Assembly: GCF_024347575.1 (NCBI RefSeq)
Contig: NZ_AP025505.1
Location: 1 to 64,000 of the forward strand
Direction: 5' to 3'
Length of the DNA stretch: 64,000 nucleotides
Source: Vibrio pelagius
GTDB taxonomy: Bacteria > Pseudomonadota > Gammaproteobacteria > Enterobacterales > Vibrionaceae
Position numbers and translations under genes: made by a program. Each line of letters starts with the position of its first letter. Within the stretch, counting starts at the first letter, position 1. Below, in pieces: positions 26,662 to 35,210 of this stretch. A model generated the notes under the pieces. The model saw nothing but the letters and a program-made list of their open reading frames with translations, was not told the origin of the DNA and ran no database searches.

Positions 26662-27255
26662 TTACATCCCATAACGGAATGCTTTACCTGCGTTGACCAT
26701 ATCACGATGAATAGGGGCCAATGCATTGGCGTAAGCGGCAAGTAGCTCCATGGTGTATTGACTACGCTCGTGGAGCTGCTGATCTGTACATTCATGATCA
26801 GCAGTTAGGGTGTTTTCACAATTTCTAAATATCAAATGGTCAGGCAAAAAGCATACGTGGTTATTTTTGTTGCCCGTCAATCGGAGTTCACTTATCGGGT
26901 AAACACCATTTATGCTGGCAGACACGCTCACTAACAACGCGGCTTTGTGAGCAAGTTCATCATCAGAGGTCAGCATCAAAAAGTTTTTGAGTGCTGGTGT
27001 TGCCATTCCATGCCATTCAGGTGTGATAAAGATGAATGCGTCTGATTGCTTGAGGGTTTGAGCGATGGGTTTCCAGCAGTCCCATTCTTCACTGCCTTGC
27101 CACACGCCCTCATTCCAGAACGGTAAATTGAGTTGGTGTAAGTCAAGAACGGTTGTGTCATCAAAGTAGGACGAAGCTAACTTTTGCAAATAATTAGCGA
27201 CATTTAAGCTTTGAGATTGTCCTCTCTGACTTCCGGATACGATGGTAATTTTCAT
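26662..27255 (-). CDS. NAD(P)H-dependent FMN reductase (flavodoxin fold)
   Basis: The 197-residue cytoplasmic protein has a flavodoxin-like fold of the NADPH-dependent FMN/quinone/chromate reductase family: an N-terminal phosphate-binding loop VSGSQRGQSQS, the AFIFITPEWHGMATPALKNF block that holds the isoalloxazine ring, and a helical C-terminus. Its ATG overlaps the stop of the upstream EamA-type gene (ATGA), and AAGGGA lies before it, so the two were an operon under the divergent MarR gene. It probably reduces flavin or quinones. Since the exporter upstream carries a stop codon, translation of this gene may now depend on its own ribosome site. Confidence 0.85.
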   Translation of the reverse strand: MKITIVSGSQRGQSQSLNVANYLQKLASSYFDDTTVLDLHQLNLPFWNEGVWQGSEEWDCWKPIAQTLKQSDAFIFITPEWHGMATPALKNFLMLTSDDELAHKAALLVSVSASINGVYPISELRLTGNKNNHVCFLPDHLIFRNCENTLTADHECTDQQLHERSQYTMELLAAYANALAPIHRDMVNAGKAFRYGM

Positions 27256-28160
27256 AATAATCCCTTTTTAAGATCTGAAGTTGTGATTGATGGTTGTGTT
27301 TTAGTTGAGCGAGGTGTTGAGAGGAAAATCGAGACGAGAACCGCTACAGCACCGATAGATTGGAGCCAAGTAAGGCTCTGATCTAGAATGAGATAGCCAA
27401 GAAAGCAGGCAGAAACAGTGCTAAGAAAGCCTAAAAATGAGACCGTTACTGGTGCGAGCTTTTCAATGCCGCGAAACCATAAAAAGTATCCCAAAATGGC
27501 CCCAATCAAACTTAGGTAGGCGTAACCCAAGTAGTTAGTTGGTGTAAGTTGAGCTGGAATACCTTCTAGCCAAAGCGCGACGGGCAGTAATGCCACTCCA
27601 CCAAACAACAACTGCCAACCAGTGAAGCCAAGCATTGTCATGCCTGTAGGGCGCCCCCATTTTTTCGTTAGTACCACCCCTGAAGCCATGCTTAATGTGC
27701 CAAGTATGGCGATCAGTACGCCTCGTATATCGAGTTGGGTCGAGTTATTAAGTACCAAAAGCGTGACCCCAATAACCCCAAGTCCACATGCTGCCATCTG
27801 TTTTGAAGAAAAATGCGCCCCCAATAAGTACCAGCTTATGATCATCACAATGATCGGTTGTACCGACATCACGACGGAAGCCAATCCGCCTGGTAAGTAA
27901 GTCGCTGCGAAAAATAGTCAGTAGAAAAACAGTCCGATGTTTAGAAACCCGAGCACTGCCATACGAGACCACCATAACCCAGAGGGCAAGGTGCGACTTA
28001 AGAGCACTAATAGGAGACCTGCTGGCAGCGCACGAATAGTAGACGCAATTAAAGGACTTTCTGGTGGTAGTACTTCTGTCGTCACAATGTAAGTGCTGCC
28101 CCAGACAATTGGTGCAACAGCCGTTAGTGCGACGGTTTTCATCTGTTGAGCTCTATTCAT
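27252..28160 (-). pseudogene. EamA/DMT exporter gene interrupted by an in-frame TGA
   Basis: Two frames in the same register, 27918-28160 and 27252-27917, together encode an EamA drug/metabolite transporter of about 302 residues with ten membrane segments. The start reads MKTVALTAVAPIVWGSTYI, the second EamA repeat contains GYFLWFRGIEKLAPV. They are separated by one TGA at 27918-27920 inside GLFFY-stop-LFFAATYLPGG, where a Trp codon (TGG) would fit. A single base change therefore inactivates it, unless it is a sequencing error or is read through. The rest of the frame is intact, so the mutation is recent. Upstream lies a large MarR-type operator. Confidence 0.85.
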
Positions 28161-28187
28161 ACCTCACCTTTCTGAATTGGTAGTTTG

Positions 28188-28227
28188 TTTTTAAAAAGTA
28201 TCTTTTGCAAAAGATACTTTTTAAAAA
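28188..28227. promoter_or_regulatory. 40-bp perfect palindrome, likely MarR operator
   Basis: The palindrome is centred between 28207 and 28208 with perfectly complementary 20-base arms; its core is AAGTATCTTTTGC and complement. It sits in the gap between the EamA-type gene and the divergent marR-type gene, where a MarR dimer would block both promoters. Confidence 0.8.
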
Positions 28228-28251
28228 GTAATTGAGGTTTATTTTCTAGTC

Positions 28252-28275
28252 AAGTATCTTTTTGAAAAGATATTT
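28252..28275. promoter_or_regulatory. Second MarR-type operator
   Basis: The sequence AAGTATCTTTT-TG-AAAAGATATTT repeats the core of the 40-bp palindrome with 10 of 11 arm bases paired. It lies 16 bases before the regulator start and so should mediate autoregulation. Confidence 0.7.
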
Positions 28276-28290
28276 ACTGGAGAGATAAAA

Positions 28291-28773
28291 ATGGCATCAG
28301 ATAAAGTCGATAGGATTCTTGCTCAATGGGATGAAGTGAGACCGGATCTTGACTGTTCAGCGATGGGAGTGGTCGGGCGATTGCGTCGCACCAGTGGTGT
28401 GTGGAAGAAGAAGCTAGATCCGGTGTTCCAAGAATACGGGCTTAGCAGTATCGAATTCGATATTCTTGCCACGTTGCGTCGCTGTGATGCAGCCGTCACT
28501 CCAACAGAGTTGTATCAAACTCTGATGCTTTCTTCAGGTGCAGTGAGTACTCGTATTGAACAGTTGGTGAAACGTAATTGGGTCCAACGAATTGCTAGTG
28601 AGCATGATAGACGAAGCTGCAAAGTCGTCTTGACTCAAGAAGGTGTTGAATTGGTTGATAAAGTTTTGAATTCACATGTCGCCAATATGGATAAAATGCT
28701 AAACGTCCTAAGCAAACAAGAACAAGATCAACTGGCGCATTTGTTGAAGAAAGTACTCATAGCAGAACAATAA
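28291..28773 (+). CDS. MarR-family transcriptional regulator
   Basis: The 160-residue protein is a MarR-type winged-helix repressor: dimer helices at both ends, recognition helix LSSGAVSTRIEQLVKRNWV and wing RIASEHDRRSCKVVLTQEG (about residues 85-120). The N-terminal extension of about 25 residues is typical of the subgroup that represses a divergent exporter or reductase. Two matching palindromes lie in the intergenic gap. Its targets should be the EamA exporter (now interrupted) and the FMN reductase, plus itself. A ribosome site (GGAGAG) precedes the ATG. Confidence 0.9.
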   Translation: MASDKVDRILAQWDEVRPDLDCSAMGVVGRLRRTSGVWKKKLDPVFQEYGLSSIEFDILATLRRCDAAVTPTELYQTLMLSSGAVSTRIEQLVKRNWVQRIASEHDRRSCKVVLTQEGVELVDKVLNSHVANMDKMLNVLSKQEQDQLAHLLKKVLIAEQ

Positions 28774-28973
28774 CTCTAAGATCGATCCTACAGGTTTTAT
28801 TTTCTTAAGAAGCATTGCTGATACTCGCATGTTTTATGGGAGCTTGTTTCCTGCGGTGTAGTTCAATCGTGTTATATCACCTAACAACTTGATATTGATA
28901 TGAAATGAAGTCGCTTGTAAAAATACAACTTCGTGTTTTGACCAATTTGATGTAGAGAATGAAAGGAACCCCA

Positions 28974-29948
28974 ATGCATTACGATGTATTCAATGGAGAC
29001 GCAGACGGCATCATTGCGTTATTACAACTGCGTTTGAGTGAGCCGAAAGAGAGCGTGCTTATTACCGGCGTGAAGCGTGATATTAAGTTACTCTCTCAAG
29101 TCGTTGGTCAAAAGGATGTCTCTTCGGCCACGGTACTGGATGTGTCGATGGAGAAAAATCAGGATGCGTTACGTTCGCTGTTGGATGCCAAGGTCGATGT
29201 GTTCTATTGTGACCACCATCGTACAGGGGAAATGCCTTATTCTGCCCATCTTGAAACTTTAATCGACACAGCGCCAGAGTGCTGTACCAGTTTGTTGATC
29301 AACCAGAAGCTCAACGGTAAACATGTTGCGTGGGCAATTGCAGCAGCCTTCGGAGACAATTTAAAAGCTGTCGCGCTTAAACTCGCGCAAGAAAGTGGCT
29401 TTAACGAATCACAAATTGCGTTCTTGGAGGAGTTGGGTACCTTAGTCAATTATAACGGTTATGGAGCGTCACTTAGTGATCTCCACTTCACGCCTGTTGA
29501 GCTATATCAGACGCTTTATCAATACCCAAATCCATTTGATCTTTTGAGTGATGAAGAGTCGGTGTTCTACCGCTTACGTGCGGCTTACCAAAGTGACTTC
29601 CAACAAGTGTCGAACCTTACCCCTGCTTATGAGAGCCCTTCAGCACGTGTCTTTGAATTACCGAGCGAAACATGGGCGAGGCGTATTAGCGGTGTCTTTG
29701 GTAATGAGATCGTTAACCAAGATCCAAACCGTGCTCAAGCTGTACTAACAAAAAACCAAGATGGCGAATCTTACACGGTGAGCTTGCGAGCCCCTTTGTC
29801 GAATAGAACTGGTGCTGACGAGGTTTGTTCAAGTTTTACAACGGGCGGCGGTCGAAAAGCGGCGGCGGGTATCAATGTGCTGCCAGAGGCGGATAAGCAA
29901 CGTTTTATTCAAGTATTAACGGATTACTATTCGAACACCGTCAGTTGA
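28974..29948 (+). CDS. DHH-family phosphoesterase
   Basis: The 324-residue protein has the N-terminal DHH motifs DVFNGDADGI and CDHHRTG and the C-terminal glycine-rich GGGRKAAAG that closes the active site, all signatures of Mn-dependent phosphoesterases related to RecJ and oligoribonuclease NrnA. It probably cleaves a short oligonucleotide or nucleotide-linked phosphate. The usual C-terminal GGH is GGGR here, a variation seen in divergent members, so the substrate may differ. I start at the ATG at 28974 (AAAGGAA upstream) rather than five codons earlier. It stands alone, before the toxin-antitoxin pair. Confidence 0.85.
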   Translation: MHYDVFNGDADGIIALLQLRLSEPKESVLITGVKRDIKLLSQVVGQKDVSSATVLDVSMEKNQDALRSLLDAKVDVFYCDHHRTGEMPYSAHLETLIDTAPECCTSLLINQKLNGKHVAWAIAAAFGDNLKAVALKLAQESGFNESQIAFLEELGTLVNYNGYGASLSDLHFTPVELYQTLYQYPNPFDLLSDEESVFYRLRAAYQSDFQQVSNLTPAYESPSARVFELPSETWARRISGVFGNEIVNQDPNRAQAVLTKNQDGESYTVSLRAPLSNRTGADEVCSSFTTGGGRKAAAGINVLPEADKQRFIQVLTDYYSNTVS

Positions 29949-30075
29949 TAGCAGCCGTTTATCTTGCGTAAATCCGTCAGCAGATAACGCTTTCACTTTA
30001 TAGAGTTAGTCGGTGACTTGCTACTAAGAGGTTCCCTTCGGCTGTTGCTATACTTTTGTTCACATGTTCAACTTA

Positions 30076-30124
30076 CTGTACAGCTTTTGAATCAGCGTTT
30101 ATAATTGTGCCATAAAATGTACAT
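30076..30124 (+). promoter_or_regulatory. yefM-yoeB promoter with two TGTACA operator cores
   Basis: CTGTACAG (30076-30083) and ATGTACAT (30117-30124) carry the TGTACA core bound by YefM-YoeB in E. coli. The first core falls 17 bases before TATAAT (30100-30105) and so occupies the -35 position; the second lies between the -10 and the start codon. This fits autorepression by the antitoxin-toxin complex. Confidence 0.75.
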
Positions 30125-30136
30125 GTCGAGGTTTAT

Positions 30137-30391
30137 ATGCGAATCGTATCTTTTACTGAAGCAAGGAACAGTCTTAAATCTGTACTAGATGGGGTGGTGG
30201 ACGATGCTGATACCACGGTGATCACTCGTCGCGATTCCGAAGATGCTGTCGTTATGTCTTTAGACTATTACAACAGTTTGATGGAAACGGTGCACTTGCT
30301 GCGCTCACCCAAGAATGCGGAGCATTTGAGTCGTTCTATTGAGCAATACCGTCATGGTAAGACAACGGAGCGAGAATTAATCGATGAGTAG
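30137..30391 (+). CDS. yefM: Antitoxin YefM
   Basis: The 84-residue protein is a Phd/YefM antitoxin: N-terminal DNA-binding fold (FTEARNSLKSVLDGVVDDAD, TVITRRDSEDAVVMSLDYYNSL) and an acidic flexible C-terminus that wraps the toxin. It neutralises YoeB and with it represses the operon. It overlaps the toxin gene by eight bases and is preceded by two TGTACA operators. Confidence 0.95.
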   Translation: MRIVSFTEARNSLKSVLDGVVDDADTTVITRRDSEDAVVMSLDYYNSLMETVHLLRSPKNAEHLSRSIEQYRHGKTTERELIDE

Positions 30392-30653
30392 TAGTCAGCG
30401 CCTGCTCTCATGGACTGATGAGGCGTGGAACGACTATTTATACTGGCAAACTCAAGATAAGAAAACACTAAAACGAGTCAACAAACTCATCAATGATGTC
30501 AAGCGGTCACCTTTTGAAGGTATTGGAAAGCCAGAACCGTTAAAAGAGAATCTTTCGGGGTTTTGGTCTAGGCGAATTGATGAAACTAATCGATTGGTGT
30601 ATGCCGTAGATGATCAAGCGACCACAGTCATTTCATGTCGCTACCATTACTAG
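30384..30653 (+). CDS. yoeB: Toxin YoeB, ribosome-dependent mRNA endonuclease
   Basis: The 89-residue RelE-fold toxin cleaves mRNA in the ribosomal A site when freed from YefM. Conserved features are LSWTDEAWNDYLYWQ at the N-terminus, KRVNKLINDVKRSPFEGIGKPEPLK in two adjoining blocks, GFWSRRIDETNRLVYAV and the C-terminal SCRYHY, whose His and Tyr are catalytic in E. coli YoeB. The gene is full length and intact, so the module should be functional. Context gives no other target. Confidence 0.95.
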   Translation: MSSSQRLLSWTDEAWNDYLYWQTQDKKTLKRVNKLINDVKRSPFEGIGKPEPLKENLSGFWSRRIDETNRLVYAVDDQATTVISCRYHY

Positions 30654-30803
30654 TAATCGACGAGTTTAGTCAGATACTTGGTCTTGCCAAGTTTCAAAGA
30701 TTTTTAATTTGAGGTTATGTATCATCGTGATGGCTCAAACAGTTCGGCTAGCTGAGTATGTCAACTAACCGAAGTGCGTTCATATCAGTAATAGGTATCT
30801 TGC

Positions 30804-32183
30804 TTAAGCTTCATTTGCTTGCGTATTACTTGGTAAAGGTCTTTCGCCTTTCTCAGGGATGATAGCCATTAATCCAGTAATAATGAGGGCGGCGATACCT
30901 GACATGGTGACCGGAGACCCGAAGATACTTTGAACCAATTTGGGTGCCTCTTTTAGCAAGTCAGGCACAAGCATTACGCCAAGGCCTAAACCAAAAGAGA
31001 TGGCGATCGTCATAATACGACGGCGATCTAACTCCTGATTAGCAATAATCTTAATGCCTGCTGCAGCGACAGTACCGAACATCACCAACGTCGCACCTCC
31101 TAATACCGGTTTTGGAATAGTCATTAACACTGCTCCTAACACTGGAAACATCCCCAATAAGAATAGAATGCCCGCGATAAAGTAACCGATGTATCGACTG
31201 GCGATACCCGTAAAGTGAATAACACCGTTATTCTGGCTGAAAGTGGTATTTGGAAAGGTGTTGAATACCGCAGCAATGAGCGAGTTAACGCCATCACCTA
31301 GTACACCAGCTTTAAGACGTTTTATGTATTTAGGTCCTTGGATAGGTTGGCCTGAGAACATACTGTTTGCCGTCAAGTCACCTGTAGACTCAATAGCTGT
31401 GATTAGGTAAATGAAGGCGATTGGTAAGAACGCTTGCCAGTCGAAAGCAAAACCGTATTTGAATGGTACAGGAATGCTCAACAACGGCTGCGAAGCGAAG
31501 TCAGGCATAGATGCTTTACCCATGGCAATCGCGATTGCCCACCCAATGCTTAAACCTATCAAGATAGACGACAGCCTTACCATGATGTTCTGACTCAGAT
31601 TTAAAGCGACGATGACACCAAGAACGATTGCACCAAGCATCAGATTGCTCGGAGCACCAAAGTCTTCTGCACCAAACCCTCCTGCGATATCGGTAATTCC
31701 AACCTTAATTAGAGAGATACCAATAGTGGTAATAACAATGCCAGTCACAACTGGCGTGATGACGACTTTCAGTTTATCGATAAAGCGAGAAAGCGCGATT
31801 TCAACGAAGGCACCCAAAAAGCAGACGCCAAAAATAGTTGCTAACATCTCATCTGGGCCACCCCCATTGGCTTTAACGAGAAAGCCCGCCCCCAACACTG
31901 AGCCTAAAAATGCGAAACTGGTGCCTTGTACACAGATCATCCCGGCGCCGACAGGGCCGATTCGCTTCGCCTGAATAAAGGTGCCAACGCCAGAAACCAT
32001 CAAGGCCATACTAATCAGGAAAGGGATATGTTCTCCCAAACCCAATACGCCGCCGATAATGAGAGTGGGTGTGATAATGCCAACAAAGCTAGCCAAAACG
32101 TGTTGAAGTGCCGCATAGCTGGCGGCTTTCACCGACGGGCGATCATCCAGTCCGTAGATCAATTCACTGTTACGTTGTTCCAT
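30804..32183 (-). CDS. NCS2 family purine (xanthine/urate) permease
   Basis: The 459-residue inner-membrane protein is a nucleobase:cation symporter-2 with about 12-14 segments. It shows the family signature QNNGVIHFTGIASR around residues 316-330, the AYAALQHVLASF start and the transmembrane-8 block AFIYLITAIESTGDLTANS with the conserved Glu. These features fall with XanQ/UacT/PbuX-type xanthine or urate importers rather than uracil permeases. It stands alone, with its promoter in the AT-rich stretch 32184-32270. No purine catabolic genes are adjacent, so the exact base is unknown. Confidence 0.9.
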   Translation of the reverse strand: MEQRNSELIYGLDDRPSVKAASYAALQHVLASFVGIITPTLIIGGVLGLGEHIPFLISMALMVSGVGTFIQAKRIGPVGAGMICVQGTSFAFLGSVLGAGFLVKANGGGPDEMLATIFGVCFLGAFVEIALSRFIDKLKVVITPVVTGIVITTIGISLIKVGITDIAGGFGAEDFGAPSNLMLGAIVLGVIVALNLSQNIMVRLSSILIGLSIGWAIAIAMGKASMPDFASQPLLSIPVPFKYGFAFDWQAFLPIAFIYLITAIESTGDLTANSMFSGQPIQGPKYIKRLKAGVLGDGVNSLIAAVFNTFPNTTFSQNNGVIHFTGIASRYIGYFIAGILFLLGMFPVLGAVLMTIPKPVLGGATLVMFGTVAAAGIKIIANQELDRRRIMTIAISFGLGLGVMLVPDLLKEAPKLVQSIFGSPVTMSGIAALIITGLMAIIPEKGERPLPSNTQANEA

Positions 32184-32826
32184 GTGATTTCCTTAATGTA
32201 TTTATTATTGTATACAATTCTTAATCAACATAGTGAGCAATATACGTACCAATGATGAAATGCCCTTATATCGGGACGCCAGATATCAAACCATGCTGGT
32301 GTTGCACTAAAAGTTGCCAACCTTGGTCGCTGTTGGTGCAATTAAACACATGTTTCGTCGAGAGTATGTTCCTAGTCTTTTCCTTCTTGAGGAGGGTGTG
32401 CACCGCTCGTTGATTTGTGTAGCGTGATAGCAGGTCCTGTTAACTCGGTTGTCATGGCTAAGTTGCTTAAGCCGTGCTTACCTTATTTGAGAGAGTCGTT
32501 ATGAATAGTGCGAAGGTCTATAACGTTTTGAATTAGAAGCAAGCGGTACAGATATGTCGCCAAGCCTAAACAACCAATCAATGCGTCTTTGAATGGGTAT
32601 TGATCCATAAGCCAATCTTCAGTTCTGCTTACACATCTAATCTCAACCTTTTATAAAAAATAAAACTCTTATAAAACAATGTCTTAAATTGGGCTTGGCC
32701 GGGATTTATAGCGGTTACTAAAAGTTAACTGGTTGTATTATAGCTCTAGGTGACCATAATAAACCACAAGAAGGCGAAATCATCTTCGCTTTGGAAAATA
32801 GTCATTTCATTTAAGGGTTAATTATC
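32184..32826. other. 640-base gap with possible decayed minus-strand frames
   Basis: No firm gene is present. On the minus strand a 41-codon frame at 32483-32608 (MDQYPFKDALIGCLG start) and, below it, two short frames in different registers at about 32270-32455 (MTTELTGPAITLHKS start, and a second ending QHQHGLISGVPI) look coding-like but lack clear ribosome sites. They may be one or two decayed small genes. The region also holds the permease promoter near 32184-32270 and the mdaB promoter near 32700-32800. Confidence 0.3.
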
Positions 32827-33411
32827 ATGAGTAACGTTCTAATCATTAACGCACACGAACCATCTCCGTTTTCTGAAGGTAAGCTAAATGCTGCTTTAGT
32901 CGAGAAAGCTCTCACCACGCTAGAGTCAAAAGGTCATGATGTTCGTGTTGTTACCATGCAAGACGAAATCATTGTTGATGAGCAACTGGCACACTTCGAA
33001 TGGGCAGACCGCGTGATCCTTCAGTCACCTGTTAACTGGATGACGATTCCATGGTCATTTAAAAAATATATGGACGATGTATTTACCGCAGGGATGGGTG
33101 GCTCTCTTTGTGCATTTGATGGCCGTAATGCAGAAGAACCGAAGAAGAACTACGGTACGGGCGGCACTCGCACTAACACTAAATATATGTTGTCTTTCAC
33201 ATTCAACGCACCTGAAGAATCATTTAATGATGACAACGAGTACTTATTCCAAGGCCGAAGTGTTGATGATTTGATGTTCCATATGCACGCAAACTTCCGT
33301 TTCTTTGGTATGTCTGCACTTCCAACGTTTGCGTGTTATGACGTAATGAAAAATGGTGACATCGAAAATGATTTCGTACGTTTTGAAGCACACCTAGACG
33401 CTAACTTCTAA
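32827..33411 (+). CDS. mdaB: NAD(P)H-dependent quinone reductase, MdaB family
   Basis: The 194-residue cytoplasmic flavoprotein matches MdaB (modulator of drug activity B), which reduces quinones by two electrons with NADPH and FAD and protects against oxidative cycling. Motifs: N-terminal NVLIINAHEPSPFSEGKLN, SPVNWMTIPWSFKKYMDDVF, and YGTGGTRTNTKYMLSFTFNA. It starts an apparent two-gene operon with an AhpD-like protein ten bases downstream. A second MdaB-like gene lies at 43376-43960, so the window encodes two paralogues. Confidence 0.88.
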   Translation: MSNVLIINAHEPSPFSEGKLNAALVEKALTTLESKGHDVRVVTMQDEIIVDEQLAHFEWADRVILQSPVNWMTIPWSFKKYMDDVFTAGMGGSLCAFDGRNAEEPKKNYGTGGTRTNTKYMLSFTFNAPEESFNDDNEYLFQGRSVDDLMFHMHANFRFFGMSALPTFACYDVMKNGDIENDFVRFEAHLDANF

Positions 33412-33421
33412 GGAGAAGACC

Positions 33422-33988
33422 ATGAGTACTGAATTTACTTACTATGATGCAGAAACTGCGCCTGAAGAGTCAAAAGCTCTGGTGGAACAGTCTCTAAAAG
33501 GATTTGGCATGCTACCAAACTTACATGCTGTTCTTGCCGAAGCACCCGCAACATATGAAGCATACAACACGGTTTTCGAACTGTTTATGAAGAACACAAC
33601 ATTCAGCCCGCTAGAACAGCAGGTGGTCTTCATGACAGCAAATTTCGAGAACAACTGCCACTACTGCGTTCCGGGTCATACATGGATGATGAAAGCAGGC
33701 AAAATGCCAGATGAAGTCATTGAAGCGCTGCGTGAGGGTACTGCAATTCCAGATACGAAGCTCCAAGCTTTGCACGATTTTACCAAAGATCTACTTGATA
33801 ATCGCGGCCATATTGGTGATGAAAGACTGCAAGCCTTCCTAGATGCTGGTTTCACTAAGCGTCAAGCACTTGAAGTACTTACGGGGTTGTCTGCGAAGCT
33901 TATCTCAAACTTCACAAACGCAATCGCACACACTGAACCAGATGCGCCATTTCAAAAGTTTGCTTGGACGCACCCTAGTGAACGTTAA
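33422..33988 (+). CDS. Carboxymuconolactone decarboxylase (AhpD-like) family protein
   Basis: The 188-residue protein has the AhpD-type redox motif ENNCHYCVPGH (residues about 76-87) with Cys-x-x-Cys and a downstream His, the hallmark of peroxidase-related members of this family rather than the true decarboxylase. It probably serves thiol-dependent removal of peroxides or radicals. It begins ten bases after mdaB (ribosome site AAGGAGA) and ends before a terminator, so the two proteins form a redox-defence operon. No adjacent regulator is visible. Confidence 0.88.
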   Translation: MSTEFTYYDAETAPEESKALVEQSLKGFGMLPNLHAVLAEAPATYEAYNTVFELFMKNTTFSPLEQQVVFMTANFENNCHYCVPGHTWMMKAGKMPDEVIEALREGTAIPDTKLQALHDFTKDLLDNRGHIGDERLQAFLDAGFTKRQALEVLTGLSAKLISNFTNAIAHTEPDAPFQKFAWTHPSER

Positions 33989-34016
33989 TTGTCTAGATGT
34001 TTGATTGAACGCTGCC

Positions 34017-34050
34017 AAAGCACTGTAGGCGTTACGCAAACAGTGCTTTT
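34017..34050 (+). terminator. Intrinsic terminator of the mdaB operon
   Basis: AAAGCACTGT (34017-34026) and ACAGTGCTTT (34040-34049) give a 10-bp stem, a 13-base loop and a short T run. Confidence 0.85.
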
Positions 34051-34204
34051 GACTGATTCTGATACGTTTGTTGTTGTTTTCAACCGGAAAGTGGTTAGTT
34101 CTGTTACCTGTCCGATATAGAGTGAGAAAAGCCCCTCTCTGAGCCAATAGCTAAAGTTGATTCAGGGTGGGATGTACTTCAAGGCTCAGGGATAGATTTT
34201 TTCA

Positions 34205-35113
34205 TTAATCGGCTCCAGCGCTAGACTGAAAAAGCAAGCAAACCATGATTAAAGCGATGCCAAACCAACCTATAGGCGGAATGTACTCTTCGAGTATTAA
34301 GACAGCGATGACTGCTGCAACCACAGGCTCGAACAGCGTTAGGATATTAGCTGTGCTGGCATTGATGTGTCTTAACCCCACACCAAACATGATGTAACCC
34401 ACACCCATTGGAATAACAGCCATGTAGATGAGCACTAGGGTATTGGTTTGAGATACAAATAAGTTGTCTCCCGAAGCGAGTAACGTAGGTAGAAGTAAAC
34501 ACGCCCCCAGCCCAAAGATGGCACCCATAGCAGCCTGTGATTGGACCCCCTTATTGATAAGCTCTTTTGCCATTAATGAATATGTGGCGTAACTCAGGCC
34601 AGCTACTAGTCCTAGTAAGATTCCCCAAAGTTTAAATTGCGGTTGAGCGTGACCGTGAGTGCTCTCGGCATTGACGAGAAGTACAATGCCAACAACCCCA
34701 AGACCTAAGCTCACCCACTTTCGAGTGTTTAGATTTCTTTTTGTGCTAAATAGACACTCGAATAGAAGAGTGAAAAGTGGGGCAGAGGCGATAGAGACTA
34801 CAGTGCCTGTAGCAACACCGGCCATTCTCATTGAAGTGTAGAAAGCCATTGGATAAACCATTAATGCAAGTGCGCCAATTAGTACTTCTTTTCTGTGGTG
34901 CTTTAGTCGTGAAGCGTTTCTCTTCAAGGCAGTATTTGCTAAAAAGGCCTGTATCAAACCACCTATACCCATAGAAAATGCACCAACGGCTAATGGACTT
35001 ACCTCCGGAACTAACGTGGCTGCTGCACCTGTCGTTCCCCAAAGTATCGAAGCCAATAATATAAAAAGAGATCCGTGTTGATGTGGTGATAACTGAAAGC
35101 GTGTTGTCATCAT
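34205..35113 (-). CDS. EamA/DMT family exporter
   Basis: The 302-residue inner-membrane protein has ten hydrophobic segments in two EamA repeats (SILWGTTGAAATLVPEVSP at the start; the second repeat includes GLSYATYSLMAKELINKGVQ). Such proteins export amino acids, metabolites or drugs. It lies 97 bases after an AraC regulator on the same strand, so the regulator probably controls it. Unlike the similar gene at 27252-28160 the frame is intact. Substrate unknown. Confidence 0.88.
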   Translation of the reverse strand: MMTTRFQLSPHQHGSLFILLASILWGTTGAAATLVPEVSPLAVGAFSMGIGGLIQAFLANTALKRNASRLKHHRKEVLIGALALMVYPMAFYTSMRMAGVATGTVVSIASAPLFTLLFECLFSTKRNLNTRKWVSLGLGVVGIVLLVNAESTHGHAQPQFKLWGILLGLVAGLSYATYSLMAKELINKGVQSQAAMGAIFGLGACLLLPTLLASGDNLFVSQTNTLVLIYMAVIPMGVGYIMFGVGLRHINASTANILTLFEPVVAAVIAVLILEEYIPPIGWFGIALIMVCLLFQSSAGAD

Positions 35114-35210
35114 GTCTTAATCCGATCATTCATTTGATACTGAAAGGATAAGCGATGGAAGAAAGTTATATTTTGCTGAAAAGACGAAGTTGTATTTTAA
35201 AAGGACGCTT

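Noticed and set aside
27918-27920. Selenocysteine at the in-frame TGA of the EamA gene
   Set aside because: The position is a membrane helix where Trp fits, no SECIS-like hairpin is evident just downstream, and no EamA selenoprotein is known to me.
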